DNA of 64,000 nt, taken from assembly GCA_947482665.1 (NCBI GenBank), contig CANKJK010000001.1:248001-312000 (forward strand). The letters run 5' to 3'. The notes beneath the pieces were generated by a model that was given only the letters and a program-made list of their open reading frames with translations, had not been told where the DNA came from and did not search any database. The translations under genes and the position numbers were made by a program. The stretch comes from Acidobacteriota bacterium. Lineage in GTDB: Bacteria; Acidobacteriota; Vicinamibacteria; Vicinamibacterales; UBA2999. This document shows, piece by piece, positions 10,683-20,570 of this stretch (positions are counted from its first letter, which is position 1; each line of letters opens with the position of its first letter).

Positions 10683-12890
10683 GTGGACCGGGAACTGTTG
10701 ATTGAGATCGGCTGTGAGGAGATTCCGGCCGGGTGGCTGCCGGGCCTGACCGCGCAGCTGAAGAAGCACCTCACGGCGCGACTGGTTGAGGCGCGGCTGC
10801 CGCACCCGGCTGACGTCGAGGCGTTCAGCACGCCGCGGCGGCTGGCCGCTCGCGTGGTGAACCTGGCCGAGCGCCAGACGGACCGAGAGGAACTGGTGAT
10901 GGGGCCGCCCGTCTCGGCGGCGTTCAACGCGGCCGGGGAGCCCACGCCCGCCGCCCTTGGTTTCGCGAAGAAGAACAACGTGGACGTCTCGGCCCTGCTG
11001 CGAGAAGAGACGCCGAAGGGCGTCTATCTCGCCTGCCGGATCCAGCAGCGTGGCAAGGCCACCGTGGACGTCCTGGCCGATGTCATGGGCGGGCTGCTGC
11101 GCGACTTCAACTTCCCGAAGCAGATGCGCTGGGATGCCTACCTGGATGACGGCAAGGGCGAGCTCGTGTTCGCGCGTCCGATTCGCTGGCTCGTGCTGCT
11201 CTACGGCGGACGGGTCGTGCCCTTTGTCATCCGCCGCACCGAGTTGGCCCAGGGGCCCCAGGTGCAGGACGTCGCCTCAGGCGCCAACACCTACGGCCAT
11301 CGCTTCCAGACGACCAGCGGGCGCTCAGGGCGCGCCGTCAAGGTGAAGATGTTCGAGGACTACGAGAAGCGGCTTCTCGAGAACTTCGTCATCCTCGACC
11401 GCAGTGAACGTGAGCAGCGCATCAAGCGTGAGCTGGAGAGCCATGCCCGCCGCCTCGGTGGGCGCGTGAGTCCACTTGTGGCGGCGCATTCAAGCCTCCT
11501 GCAGGAGGTGCCGGATCTGGTCGAGTACCCGACGGTCGTGGCCGGGCACTATCCGCCGGAGTTCCTGAAGCTGCCCGAGGAAGTGCTGACGACCACGATG
11601 ATTCACCACCAGCACTACTTCCCGGTGGTGGACGAGCACGGCGCGCTGAAGTCGGCGTTTCTGGCCGTAACGAATATCGAGTCGGAGAAGCCCGAGGTCA
11701 TCGCCCGCAACTCGGAGCGCGTGCTCGTGGCGCGCCTGCGTGATGCGCAGTTCTTCTGGGAGGAAGACAGCAAGGCCACGCTCGAATCCCGCATCGAGCG
11801 CCTTGGAACCATCCTGTTTCACAAGAAGCTTGGCAGCTACAAGGAAAAGGCGGACCGCGTGTCCGCGCTGGCGGGCTGGATCGCCGCGGAGGCGTTCGGT
11901 ACACCTGAGCAGGCTGACGCTGCTCGTCAGGCCGGTCGGCTGGCCAAGGCGGACCTGGGCACCGACATGGTGCGCGAGCTCACGGAACTCCAGGGCACGA
12001 TGGGCGGGATCTACGCGCGCCAGGAGAGCCTGCCTGAGTCCGTCTGGAAGGCGATCTACTACCACTACCTGCCCATTGGTGTGGACGCCAACGCGGCGCC
12101 GTCGAAAGCGGATCTCGGCTCGGCCGCAATCACGTGGGCAGCGGTGGCGCTGGCCGATAAGCTGGATTCGGTCGTGGGCATGCTCGCCGCGGGTGAACGC
12201 CCCACCGGTTCGCGGGACCCGCTTGGGCTCCGGCGGCAGGCGCAGGGCGCGGTGAAGATTCTGGCGGATCTCCAGGAGATCACCGGCATCACGGCACGCA
12301 TCACGCTCGGGCAGCTCGTGGCCAAGGCAGGGGAGCCGTGGACCATGGATGCCGAAGCGAAAGATTCGATCCAGGCCTTCGTCGTCGAGCGTGTGTTGTA
12401 TCTGTTCGAGCAGCGGGGCTTTGACGTCCGCAATGCCAGGGCCGTGGCGGCCCGGTCACTCGAGACGCTGGATGTGGCCCGCGCGAAGAAGACGCTGGCC
12501 GTGCTGGCCGAGTTCACGGGACAGCAGGAATTCAGGCAGCTCGCCGAAGCCGTCAAGCGCGTGAAGAACATCTCGAAGGGTGTGACCTTTACACGCGGCT
12601 GGGCGGCGCTTGCGGCCTATGCGACCACGGCGCCGGACCAGGCAGAGCAGGCGCTCATCGGGCACGTCGCGTCTCGCGTGCCGGTGATCGAGGAGGCCGA
12701 GCGTACCGGGCAGTACCTGGCGGCGCTGAAGGACATCGCTGGACTCCAGCCCTTCGTGGCGAAGTACTTCGATGACGTGATGGTGATGGCCGATGATGCC
12801 GCGCTGCGCGAGACGCGGTTGCAGGTGATGGCCGGGCTGCGGGATTTGGTGGTCGGCATCGCCGACATCTCGGAGATCGTGGCGGAGTAG
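10683..12890 (+). CDS. glyS: glycine--tRNA ligase beta subunit
   Basis: A 735-residue partner of GlyQ that recognises tRNA-Gly. The GTG at 10683 leads straight into the family start LLIEIGCEEIPAGWLPGL. B-domain and HD-like features are visible (TTMIHHQHYFPVVDEHG, VTNIESEKPEVIARNSERVL), and the C-terminal DALR-like anticodon region covers the last ~110 residues. Length is slightly above the usual ~690. Glycine decoding in this window is also represented by tRNA-Gly(CCC) at 39.8 kb. Confidence 0.95.
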   Translation: MDRELLIEIGCEEIPAGWLPGLTAQLKKHLTARLVEARLPHPADVEAFSTPRRLAARVVNLAERQTDREELVMGPPVSAAFNAAGEPTPAALGFAKKNNVDVSALLREETPKGVYLACRIQQRGKATVDVLADVMGGLLRDFNFPKQMRWDAYLDDGKGELVFARPIRWLVLLYGGRVVPFVIRRTELAQGPQVQDVASGANTYGHRFQTTSGRSGRAVKVKMFEDYEKRLLENFVILDRSEREQRIKRELESHARRLGGRVSPLVAAHSSLLQEVPDLVEYPTVVAGHYPPEFLKLPEEVLTTTMIHHQHYFPVVDEHGALKSAFLAVTNIESEKPEVIARNSERVLVARLRDAQFFWEEDSKATLESRIERLGTILFHKKLGSYKEKADRVSALAGWIAAEAFGTPEQADAARQAGRLAKADLGTDMVRELTELQGTMGGIYARQESLPESVWKAIYYHYLPIGVDANAAPSKADLGSAAITWAAVALADKLDSVVGMLAAGERPTGSRDPLGLRRQAQGAVKILADLQEITGITARITLGQLVAKAGEPWTMDAEAKDSIQAFVVERVLYLFEQRGFDVRNARAVAARSLETLDVARAKKTLAVLAEFTGQQEFRQLAEAVKRVKNISKGVTFTRGWAALAAYATTAPDQAEQALIGHVASRVPVIEEAERTGQYLAALKDIAGLQPFVAKYFDDVMVMADDAALRETRLQVMAGLRDLVVGIADISEIVAE

Positions 12891-12914
12891 CGTGACCCGA
12901 AAAGTGGAGTAACC

Positions 12915-15836
12915 ATGGCGAAGAAGGCTGCGAAGAAGGCCGTCAAGAGGGCTGCGAAACAGGCCGTGAAGAAGCCCATGAAGAAGGCCGTGAAGAGGGC
13001 CGTGAAGAGGGCTCCGGCCAAGCCGGCGGCGCCCGCGCGCAGGGGCGCCCCAGCCAGGAAAACGAGCGCGCCGGCGAAGAAGGCCGCCTCCAAGTCCACT
13101 GCCACGGCCACCCCGAAGGCTGCCTCGCAGAAGGCCGGACAGTTCGTGTACCAGTTCGGCCGCCGGACTGACGGCAATGGCTCGATGAAGCCGCTGCTCG
13201 GTGGCAAGGGCGCGAACCTCGCCGAGATGTGCCGGATCGGCTTGCCTGTTCCCCCAGGGTTCACCATCACGACTGAGGTCTGCACTTACTACTACGCCAA
13301 CCGTCGCAGCTATCCGCCCCCGCTCAAGGCGCAGATGCAGGCGGGGCTGGCCGCTATCGAGCAGCAGACGGGCAAGCGCTTCGGCGACCTCAAGAATCCG
13401 CTCCTGGTCTCTGTGCGCTCAGGCGCCCGCGATTCGATGCCCGGCATGATGGATACGATCCTCAACCTGGGCTTGAACGATCAGACCGTCGAGGCGCTGG
13501 CGACCAAGACGAAGAACGCGCGGTTCGCGTGGGACTGCTACCGCCGCTTCATCCAGATGTATGGCGATGTGGTGCTCGGTGTGCAGAAGAGCCAGGGCGA
13601 GGACCACGAACCGTTTGAGACGGTGATCCACGCACTCAAGCACGAGCGCTATCACGCGGACATCGAGGACACGAAGCTGAGCGTCGAGGACCTGCAGCTG
13701 CTGGTTGTCCGCTTCAAGTCCCTCGTGCGCGAGCGGGCCGGCGTGGACTTTCCGACAAGTCCCTGGGATCAGCTGATGGGCGCGGTGGGCGCAGTGTTCG
13801 GGTCGTGGATGAACGACCGGGCGATGGTCTATCGACGGAAGTACAACATCCCGTCAGAGTGGGGCACGGCCGTCAACGTCCAGGCGATGGTGTACGGCAA
13901 CACGGGTGACGAGTCCGGGTCGGGCGTGGCCTTCACGCGGAATCCGGCGAACGGCACGAAGGAGTTCTACGGCGAGTTCCTGATCAACGCGCAGGGTGAG
14001 GACGTCGTGGCTGGCGTGCGGACGCCCGAACCGGTCGCGGCGCTGGCGGCACAGATGCCGTCGGCCCACAAGGAACTGGAGCGCATCCGCCAGGTGCTCG
14101 AACGCCACTTCAAGGACGTGCAGGACTTCGAGTTCACAATCGAGGACGGCGTCGTCTACATGCTGCAGACGCGCAATGGCAAGCGCACGGCCATGGCCGC
14201 GCTGAAGTTCTCGATGGACATGGTCAAGGAGAAGCTCATCGACTGGAAGACGGCGGTGCTGCGCAATCCGGCCGACCAGCTCGATCAGCTGCTCGCGCCC
14301 GTCTTCGATGCGAAGGACGTGGCTGCCGCGAACGTCATCGCCACGGGGCTCCCCGCGGGCCCCGGCGCGGCCTCCGGCCGCATCTACCTGAACGCGGACA
14401 GGGCGGTGGTCGCGGCCGAGCGCGGTGAGCAGGTGCTACTGGTCCGTATCGAAACGTCACCCGAGGATCTGCGAGGCATGATCGCGGCCGAGGGCATCCT
14501 GACCGCACGCGGCGGGGTCTCCTCCCACGCGGCGCTCGTGGCCCGGCAGATGGGCAAGGTGTGCGTGTGCGGCGCGGGTGCGCTCGAGGTGGACTACGCC
14601 GCGCGCGCGGTCACGGTCGACGGCAAGCGCTACGCGGAAGGCGACTGGATGTCGATAGACGGCACGGCGGGCCGGGTCTACGCGGGCAAGCTCAAGGCGG
14701 CGCCCTCCGAAATCGTGGCCGGCCTGATTCACGGGGACCAGGCGGCGCAGGCGACCGAGAAGTTCAAGAGCTTTCAGCAGTTGATGAAGTGGTGCGGCCA
14801 GGCCTCGAGGATGGATGTGCGCACCAATGCCGACACTCCGGAGCAGGCGGAGAACGCCGTGGCGTTCGGGGCCGTAGGCATCGGGCTCTGCCGGACGGAG
14901 CACATGTTCTTCGAAGGCAATCGCATCGATGCGATGCGCGAGATGATTCTCTCGGAGACCGTGGAGGAGCGGCGAGCGGCGCTGGCCAAGCTGCTGCCGT
15001 TTCAGCGGGAGGACTTCGCCGGCATCTTCCGTGCACTCAAGGGGTATCCGGCGACGATCCGCTTCCTGGATCCACCGCTGCACGAATTCCTGCCGCACTC
15101 GCCAGAGCAGCAGGCGGAGCTGGCGCTCAAGATGGGCGTGTCGCTCGACCGCATTCACCAGCGCGTCGAGCACCTCCACGAGTTCAATCCGATGCTGGGC
15201 TTCCGTGGGTGCCGCCTCGGCATCATCCACTCGGAGATCTCCGAGATGCAGGCGCGGGCCGTTTTCGAGGCCGCGGCGCTGGTGCAGAAGGAAGGCATTA
15301 AGGTCCGGCCGGAGATCATGATTCCGCTGGTCGGCTTCAAGAAGGAATTGGACCTGCAACTGGCCGTGGTTCACGCCCAGGCCAAGGCCGTACAGGCCGA
15401 GCAGAAGGTGAAGCTCTCCTATCTGGTGGGCACGATGATCGAGGTGCCTCGCGGGGCGCTGACCGCTGGCGAGATTGCGCAGTCGGCGGAGTTCTTCAGT
15501 TTCGGCACCAACGACCTGACGCAGACCGCCCTCGGGATGTCGCGCGACGACTCCGGTTCATTTCTCCCGACCTACGCCGAGCTTGAAATCGCCGCGAGAA
15601 ATCCGTTTGCGACGATTGACCAGGCCGGCGTCGGACAGCTTGTGGAGATGGCCGTGCAGCGCGGGCGTGCTACCCGGCCGACTCTGAAACTCGGGATTTG
15701 CGGGGAACACGGCGGCGACCCGGCCTCAGTGCACTTCTTCCACCGTGTCGGGCTGGACTACGTGAGCTGCTCGCCGTTCCGGGTGCCGGTGGCCCGGCTC
15801 GCGGCCGCGCAGGCCTCGATCCAGGACGCGAAGTAG
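12915..15836 (+). CDS. ppdK: pyruvate, phosphate dikinase with Lys/Ala-rich N-terminal tail
   Basis: A 973-residue enzyme interconverting pyruvate + ATP + Pi and PEP + AMP + PPi. From residue 78 it follows the family: ATP-grasp part ([20 protein letters not shown]), the phospho-His domain ([18 protein letters not shown]) and the PEP-binding TIM barrel ([16 protein letters not shown]; catalytic Cys in ICGEHGGD). Residues 1-77 are unusual: repeats of KKA, AVKR and PAKK units, rich in Lys, Ala and Pro, like histone H1 or HU tails. The ATG at 12915 has a weak AGTGGAG upstream. A GTG at codon 78 could make a normal-length form. Confidence 0.94.
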   Translation: MAKKAAKKAVKRAAKQAVKKPMKKAVKRAVKRAPAKPAAPARRGAPARKTSAPAKKAASKSTATATPKAASQKAGQFVYQFGRRTDGNGSMKPLLGGKGANLAEMCRIGLPVPPGFTITTEVCTYYYANRRSYPPPLKAQMQAGLAAIEQQTGKRFGDLKNPLLVSVRSGARDSMPGMMDTILNLGLNDQTVEALATKTKNARFAWDCYRRFIQMYGDVVLGVQKSQGEDHEPFETVIHALKHERYHADIEDTKLSVEDLQLLVVRFKSLVRERAGVDFPTSPWDQLMGAVGAVFGSWMNDRAMVYRRKYNIPSEWGTAVNVQAMVYGNTGDESGSGVAFTRNPANGTKEFYGEFLINAQGEDVVAGVRTPEPVAALAAQMPSAHKELERIRQVLERHFKDVQDFEFTIEDGVVYMLQTRNGKRTAMAALKFSMDMVKEKLIDWKTAVLRNPADQLDQLLAPVFDAKDVAAANVIATGLPAGPGAASGRIYLNADRAVVAAERGEQVLLVRIETSPEDLRGMIAAEGILTARGGVSSHAALVARQMGKVCVCGAGALEVDYAARAVTVDGKRYAEGDWMSIDGTAGRVYAGKLKAAPSEIVAGLIHGDQAAQATEKFKSFQQLMKWCGQASRMDVRTNADTPEQAENAVAFGAVGIGLCRTEHMFFEGNRIDAMREMILSETVEERRAALAKLLPFQREDFAGIFRALKGYPATIRFLDPPLHEFLPHSPEQQAELALKMGVSLDRIHQRVEHLHEFNPMLGFRGCRLGIIHSEISEMQARAVFEAAALVQKEGIKVRPEIMIPLVGFKKELDLQLAVVHAQAKAVQAEQKVKLSYLVGTMIEVPRGALTAGEIAQSAEFFSFGTNDLTQTALGMSRDDSGSFLPTYAELEIAARNPFATIDQAGVGQLVEMAVQRGRATRPTLKLGICGEHGGDPASVHFFHRVGLDYVSCSPFRVPVARLAAAQASIQDAK

Positions 15837-15857
15837 GACGAAGGGCCAGGGAGACCG

Positions 15858-17672
15858 GTGGGGAAGATCGTTCAGCTTCCGGTTGAACTGGCCAACCAGA
15901 TCGCGGCCGGCGAGGTCATCGAGCGGCCGGCGTCGGTCGTGAAGGAACTCGTCGAGAACGCGATTGACGCCGGGGCCCGGCGCATCCGCGTGGCCGTCGA
16001 GCTGGGTGGCAAGGCGCTCATCCGTGTCGAGGACGACGGCGAGGGGATGTTGCCGGAGGATGCGCAGCTGGCGCTCGCCCGGCACGCCACGAGCAAGATC
16101 CGGCAGGCCTCGGACCTGGCCGCGATCACCACGCTCGGCTTCCGGGGCGAGGCGCTTCCCTCGATTGCCTCGGTCTCCCACTTCTCGCTGCGGACACGCA
16201 CGGCCCAGGCCACGGCCGGCACCGAGATTCGTGTCGACGGCGGAGCCATGAGCGCCCCGGCCGACATTGGCACCCCGACCGGCACGGTCATCGAGGTGCG
16301 CGACCTGTTCTACAACCTGCCGGCGCGGCGGAAGTTCCTCAAGTCCGACGGGGCCGAGTCCGCGCAGGTCTCGAAGGTGATGACGCAGTTCGCGCTCTGC
16401 TATCCGGAGGTGGGCTTCACGCTCATGTCAGGTCCGCGGACGCTGCTGCAGACGCCGCCGGCAACCACGCTCCGTGATCGCCTCTATCAGGTGTACGGCG
16501 ACCGGCCGGACTTGGTGGAAGTCCATCGCGAGGGCGACATCACCGTGACGGGCTTCGTGGCGGCACTGGCCGAGCAGGGCCCGGTCCGGGGGCCGCAACA
16601 CGTCTTCATCAATCGCCGCATTGTGAAGGACCGCACCATCGGCCACGCCATCATTGACGCGTACGGCGAGGCCTCCATCCGGGAGCGGGCGCCCGAGGTG
16701 CATCTCTTTCTGGAGATGCGCCCAGACGCATTGGACGTGAACGTGCACCCGACCAAGGCCGAGGTCCGCTTCCGCGAGCAGAGCCACGTGCATGAGGTGG
16801 TGAAGCGGGCCGTGGCGGATACGCTCGGACACAGCCCGGTGCCGCAGGTGCGGCTCCATGGAGGGCAGGGCGAGATTCCCGGTATGGCGCCCCGCGCATT
16901 CACGATGCCGCTGCCTGGTGCCTACGCCGGCGTGTTCGCCAATCGCTGGGTGCCTGGCGGCTCAGGGAGCCAGGGCTTCTCGGGCGTTGGCGGGGGAGCG
17001 TATGCGCCGTCGGCCTACTCCGCGCCCACGGATGCCGGTGTCCGCGAGGCCGTCGAGGCGTTTACGGCCGCTCCCGTCGGCACGCCCGATACGTTTGGCG
17101 CGTTGATGCCACTGGGGCAGTATCGCGACACCTTCATCATCGCCGTGGACGAGTTCGGCGTGGCCGTCATCGACCAGCACGTGGCGCACGAGCGCATCCT
17201 CTACGAGCAGATTGCCGCGCGCCTGACGAGCGGTACGCTGGCCAGTCAGCGGCTGCTGGAGCCCCTCCTGGTCGAGGTCTCTGCGGCGGGGCAGGAAGCG
17301 CTCGGCACGCATACAGCGGACCTGGAGCGGCTTGGCTTCGACGTGGATGTCTTTGGCCCTGGGGTTGTCCGGGTGTCCGCCGTTCCGGCCATCCTCAAGC
17401 GGGATGACGCCGAGGGGACCCTGCGCGCCATGGCGGACGACCTGGACGGCATGGACACGGGCGACCGCGCGCAGGAAGCCGTGCGCCTGATTGCCGCGAC
17501 GATGGCCTGCCACGCCGCGGTGAAGGCCAACTATCCCCTCACGCACGAGAAGATGGTGCACCTGCTGAACGAGCTGCGACAGACGGCGCACTCCACGGTG
17601 TGTCCGCACGGCCGGCCCGTGATGCTGCGGCTCACGCGGCGGGAGATTGAGCGGAGCTTCGAGCGTGCCTGA
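15858..17672 (+). CDS. mutL: DNA mismatch repair protein MutL
   Basis: A 604-residue mismatch-repair ATPase. The GHKL motifs are intact: ELVENAIDAGA, DDGEGM and TLGFRGEALPSIASVS. A Gly/Ser-rich linker (about 350-405) joins the C-terminal dimer domain. That domain has DQHVAHERILYE, a close match to the DQHA-x2-E-x4-E endonuclease motif, and CPHGRP, so this is probably the nicking type of MutL found in bacteria without MutH. The GTG start follows ppdK by 21 bases. The stop overlaps the next GTG by eight bases. Confidence 0.95.
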   Translation: MGKIVQLPVELANQIAAGEVIERPASVVKELVENAIDAGARRIRVAVELGGKALIRVEDDGEGMLPEDAQLALARHATSKIRQASDLAAITTLGFRGEALPSIASVSHFSLRTRTAQATAGTEIRVDGGAMSAPADIGTPTGTVIEVRDLFYNLPARRKFLKSDGAESAQVSKVMTQFALCYPEVGFTLMSGPRTLLQTPPATTLRDRLYQVYGDRPDLVEVHREGDITVTGFVAALAEQGPVRGPQHVFINRRIVKDRTIGHAIIDAYGEASIRERAPEVHLFLEMRPDALDVNVHPTKAEVRFREQSHVHEVVKRAVADTLGHSPVPQVRLHGGQGEIPGMAPRAFTMPLPGAYAGVFANRWVPGGSGSQGFSGVGGGAYAPSAYSAPTDAGVREAVEAFTAAPVGTPDTFGALMPLGQYRDTFIIAVDEFGVAVIDQHVAHERILYEQIAARLTSGTLASQRLLEPLLVEVSAAGQEALGTHTADLERLGFDVDVFGPGVVRVSAVPAILKRDDAEGTLRAMADDLDGMDTGDRAQEAVRLIAATMACHAAVKANYPLTHEKMVHLLNELRQTAHSTVCPHGRPVMLRLTRREIERSFERA

Positions 17673-18465
17673 GCCCCGGTTTGCGGCGAACCTCACCTTG
17701 CTCTTCACGGAGCTACCGTTTCTTGATCGGATCGGCGCCGCCGCGGCTGCGGGATTTGACGCTGTCGAGTGCCAGCTGCCGTACAGCGAACCCATTGATC
17801 ATTTCCGCCATGCGCTTCGGGGCGCCGGTGTGGGCCTGGTGCTGCACAACACGCCGTCAGGCGACTGGCCCGCGGGGGAGCGTGGCATTGCCTGCCATCC
17901 GGACCGGGTGGAGGAGTTCCGTGGCGGCGTCGGGATGGCGGTGCACTATGCGACCGGCCTCGGGTGCCCCACGGTGAATGTGCTGGCGGGTCTGCTGCCT
18001 GACGGTGTGACCGCCACCCATGCGCGCCGGACCCTCGTGGCCAATCTGGACTACGCCGCGCAGGTGACGGCCGATGCCGGGTTGATGCTGGTGCTCGAGC
18101 CCATCAACCATCACGACGTGCCTGGGTTCTTCGTCACGCGGGCGGAGCAGGCCGTGGGGATTATCGGAGACGTGGGCGCGTCGAATCTGCGTGTGCAGCT
18201 CGATCTGTTTCACACGGCCCGCGAGGGTGATGATGTCGTGGCCACAATCGAGCGATTCGGTGGGCTGATTGGCCACGTGCAGTTGGCCGACGTGCCAGGG
18301 CGACATGAACCTGGGACGGGGAGTCTTGATTTCGCGGCGGCCTTTGCGGCGCTGGACCGCGTGGGTTACACGGGCTGGGTCGGTTGTGAATACAATCCGC
18401 AGGGCGCCACGGTCGAGGGACTCGGCTGGCGGACGCCTTACCTGACTGGACGGAGGACAGAATGA
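17665..18465 (+). CDS. hyi: hydroxypyruvate isomerase family protein
   Basis: A ~266-residue TIM-barrel sugar isomerase of the xylose-isomerase-like superfamily. It probably isomerises hydroxypyruvate and tartronate semialdehyde, or a related 2-oxo-tetronate. Metal and substrate residues lie in LEPINHHDVPGFF, QLDLFHTAREG and the diagnostic GHVQLADVPGRHEPGTG. The GTG at 17665 overlaps the mutL stop in the same eight-base manner as hisS/aspS; a TTG six codons earlier is possible. It overlaps the cupin gene by ATGA. Substrate is inferred from family only. Confidence 0.87.
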   Translation: MPEPRFAANLTLLFTELPFLDRIGAAAAAGFDAVECQLPYSEPIDHFRHALRGAGVGLVLHNTPSGDWPAGERGIACHPDRVEEFRGGVGMAVHYATGLGCPTVNVLAGLLPDGVTATHARRTLVANLDYAAQVTADAGLMLVLEPINHHDVPGFFVTRAEQAVGIIGDVGASNLRVQLDLFHTAREGDDVVATIERFGGLIGHVQLADVPGRHEPGTGSLDFAAAFAALDRVGYTGWVGCEYNPQGATVEGLGWRTPYLTGRRTE

Positions 18466-18860
18466 CGATTCGGAAGCTCGCCGGTGTGACCGGCTTTACA
18501 GCCGCGGCTCTGGCGCTGGCGCTTGTGACCGTGGCCGCGCAGGCCCCGTCGATTGAACGGATCGTGCTGCAGCGTGGCGACCTGGCCGCCCCTGGACGCG
18601 AAGGCGTGATGGCCAAGGGCATCTTCCCGGCTGGAGGAACGACGGGCCGGCACACGCACCCTGGTGAGGAGATCACGTACGTGCTCGAGGGCACCATCGT
18701 GCTGGAGGTAGAGGGCGCACCGACGCGCACGCTGAAGGCGGGCGACTTCTTCATGGTGCCGGCCGAGAAGGTGCACAACGCGACCTCGCAGGGTGCGGCC
18801 ACGGTGGTGGCGACCTACGTGGTGGAGAAGGGCAAGCCGCTTACGACGCCCGTCAAGTAG
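18462..18860 (+). CDS. exported cupin-domain protein
   Basis: A 132-residue small cupin with a cleavable signal peptide (hydrophobic run about 10-26, likely cut after VAAQA). Cupin motif 1 is GRHTHPGEEITYVLEG with two His and a Glu for metal, and motif 2 is GDFFMVPAEKVHN. Such proteins bind a transition metal in the periplasm; the substrate is unknown. It is cotranscribed with the isomerase (ATGA overlap). Confidence 0.85.
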   Translation: MTIRKLAGVTGFTAAALALALVTVAAQAPSIERIVLQRGDLAAPGREGVMAKGIFPAGGTTGRHTHPGEEITYVLEGTIVLEVEGAPTRTLKAGDFFMVPAEKVHNATSQGAATVVATYVVEKGKPLTTPVK

Positions 18861-18879
18861 GGGGGCTCCGCCGGCGCAC

Positions 18880-18973
18880 GCCTCGGGGCACGTGCTTCCT
18901 GCGCTCCTCGGGCGCGAGAGCACTGCACCCGACTCGTTCACTTCAGTCGCGCTGGAACCACGTGTCCCGATGC
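18880..18973. repeat. palindromic intergenic repeat, copy 1
   Basis: A 64-base core region (18894-18957) matches copy 2 at 61 of 64 positions. It is flanked by an imperfect inverted repeat, 18880-18899 against 18954-18973, with about four mismatches. The arms differ in sequence from those of copy 2 but are still self-complementary. It lies in the 304-base gap between convergent genes (cupin and rarA). Confidence 0.8.
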
Positions 18974-19051
18974 CCGCGGCTACCTGAATGCGAGGCGGCA
19001 CTGGAAGCGCACTAGCGACCAGCCGGCCAGGCTTGTTCGGCGTCTGGTGGG

Positions 19052-19157
19052 GGAGGCGGGTGGGAGTACCCGCTTCCTGCGCTCCTCGGGCGCCAGAGAA
19101 CTGCACCCGGCTCGTTCACTTCAGTCGCGCTGGAAGCGGGTACTCCCACCCGCCTCC
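19052..19157. repeat. palindromic intergenic repeat, copy 2
   Basis: Perfect 26-bp inverted repeats (19052-19077 and 19132-19157) enclose a 54-base loop. The loop plus the inner six bases of each arm repeat the core of copy 1. It ends eight bases past the rarA stop codon, so it may also end transcription from both sides; no T-run is seen. Confidence 0.85.
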
Positions 19158-19164
19158 TCGCACG

Positions 19165-20532
19165 TCATTGGCCGGTGTCGCCTGTTGGCGGGGCCGGCCG
19201 TTTCTGTGTACGGGCGTTGGCGCGTTCGAGCAGGGCGCGTTCCTCACCGCGGTCGGTGGGGCGGTAGTAGTGCCGGTCCTGGAGTGACTCCGGCAGGCAG
19301 GTCATGTCGGTGACGGCACCGGGGGCGTGGTGGGCGTATTGATAGCCCTTGCCATACTCCAGTTCTTTCATCAGCGCCGTGGGCGCATTCCGCAGGTGCA
19401 GCGGCACGGGCTCAGCGACCATCGTGTGGGCGTCGGCAGCAGCCGCGTTATACGCCTCATAGACCGCATTGCTCTTGGGCGCGTTGGCGAGATAGATCAC
19501 GGCCTGCGCGAGGGCGGTATTGGCCTCGGGCATGCCCAGGAAGTGGACGGCGTCCTTGGCGGCAATGGTGACGCTGAGCGCCCGCGGGTCCGCGTTGCCC
19601 ACATCCTCCGAGGCGAACCGTACGAGGCGCCGGGCAATATAGAGCGGATCCTCGCCAGCCTCGACCATCCGCGCCACCCAGTAGACGGAGGCATCCGCGT
19701 CGCCGTTGCGCATGGACTTATGGAGCGCCGAGATGAGGTTGTAGTGCTCCTCGCCCGTCTTGTCGTAGAGGAGCGAGCGCCGCTCGATGGTGGTGCTGAG
19801 GGATTCGAGTGTGACCTGTGCCACGCCCTCGGCTGAGCGGGGCGCCGTGGCGACAGCAAACTCCAGCAGGTTGAGCGCCGAGCGCGCATCGCCGTTGACG
19901 TGCCGGGCGATGGCGCGCAGCGCGTCGGGGTCGACAACGGGCGGTGCGTCGTCGATGGCCGGGTCGGTCAGCGCCCGCTGGAGGATGGCCGTGATCGCAA
20001 CCTCGCCAAGCGCCTTGAGCACGAACACCTTGGATCGCGAGAGCAGTGCGGCGTTCACCTCAAACGACGGGTTCTCCGTTGTCGCGCCGATGAGGATGAT
20101 GTCGCCGGCCTCCACACGCGGCAGAAACGCATCCTGCTGCGCCTTGTTGAAGCGATGGATCTCGTCGACAAAGACGATGGTGCGCTGCCCGGTGCGGCGT
20201 CGCAGGTCCTGCGCGGCGACCATCACCTCCTTGATCTCCTTGATGCCCGAGAGCACCGCGGAGAAGGGGACGAAGCGCGCCTGCGTGGTGGTGGCGATGA
20301 GGCGGGCGAGCGTGGTCTTGCCGGTGCCGGGCGGCCCCCACAGGATGAGCGACCGGAGCTTGTCGCGGAGGATCCCTTCGCGCAGGGGCTTGCCGGGACC
20401 GAGGATGTGCTCCTGGCCGATGATGTCGTCCAGGGTGCTGGGGCGCATCCGCTCGGCGAGCGGCGTGCCGGCCAGTGTCGCGGCCGCGAGGGCTGGACTC
20501 GGGACGGGGTCGTCGTCGAAGAGTGAACTCAT
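19165..20532 (-). CDS. rarA: replication-associated recombination protein A
   Basis: A 455-residue AAA+ ATPase of the RarA/MgsA/WRNIP1 group acting at stalled replication forks. Walker A is GPPGTGKTTLA (about 66-76) and Walker B is VDEIHRFNKAQQDAFLP. The C-terminal tetramerisation region (about 260-425) is full length, with the family text LYIARRLVRFASEDVGNADP. The ATG start follows a short spacer from the SpoU gene on the same strand. Confidence 0.95.
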   Translation of the reverse strand: MSSLFDDDPVPSPALAAATLAGTPLAERMRPSTLDDIIGQEHILGPGKPLREGILRDKLRSLILWGPPGTGKTTLARLIATTTQARFVPFSAVLSGIKEIKEVMVAAQDLRRRTGQRTIVFVDEIHRFNKAQQDAFLPRVEAGDIILIGATTENPSFEVNAALLSRSKVFVLKALGEVAITAILQRALTDPAIDDAPPVVDPDALRAIARHVNGDARSALNLLEFAVATAPRSAEGVAQVTLESLSTTIERRSLLYDKTGEEHYNLISALHKSMRNGDADASVYWVARMVEAGEDPLYIARRLVRFASEDVGNADPRALSVTIAAKDAVHFLGMPEANTALAQAVIYLANAPKSNAVYEAYNAAAADAHTMVAEPVPLHLRNAPTALMKELEYGKGYQYAHHAPGAVTDMTCLPESLQDRHYYRPTDRGEERALLERANARTQKRPAPPTGDTGQ

Positions 20533-20570
20533 CAGCGTGTGTCCATCGGCCGGTGCGCCTCAGGCCGTGC

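Noticed and set aside
18988..19287. 99-codon + frame across the palindromic repeats
   Set aside because: It consists of repeat sequence and the rarA antisense; no start signal.
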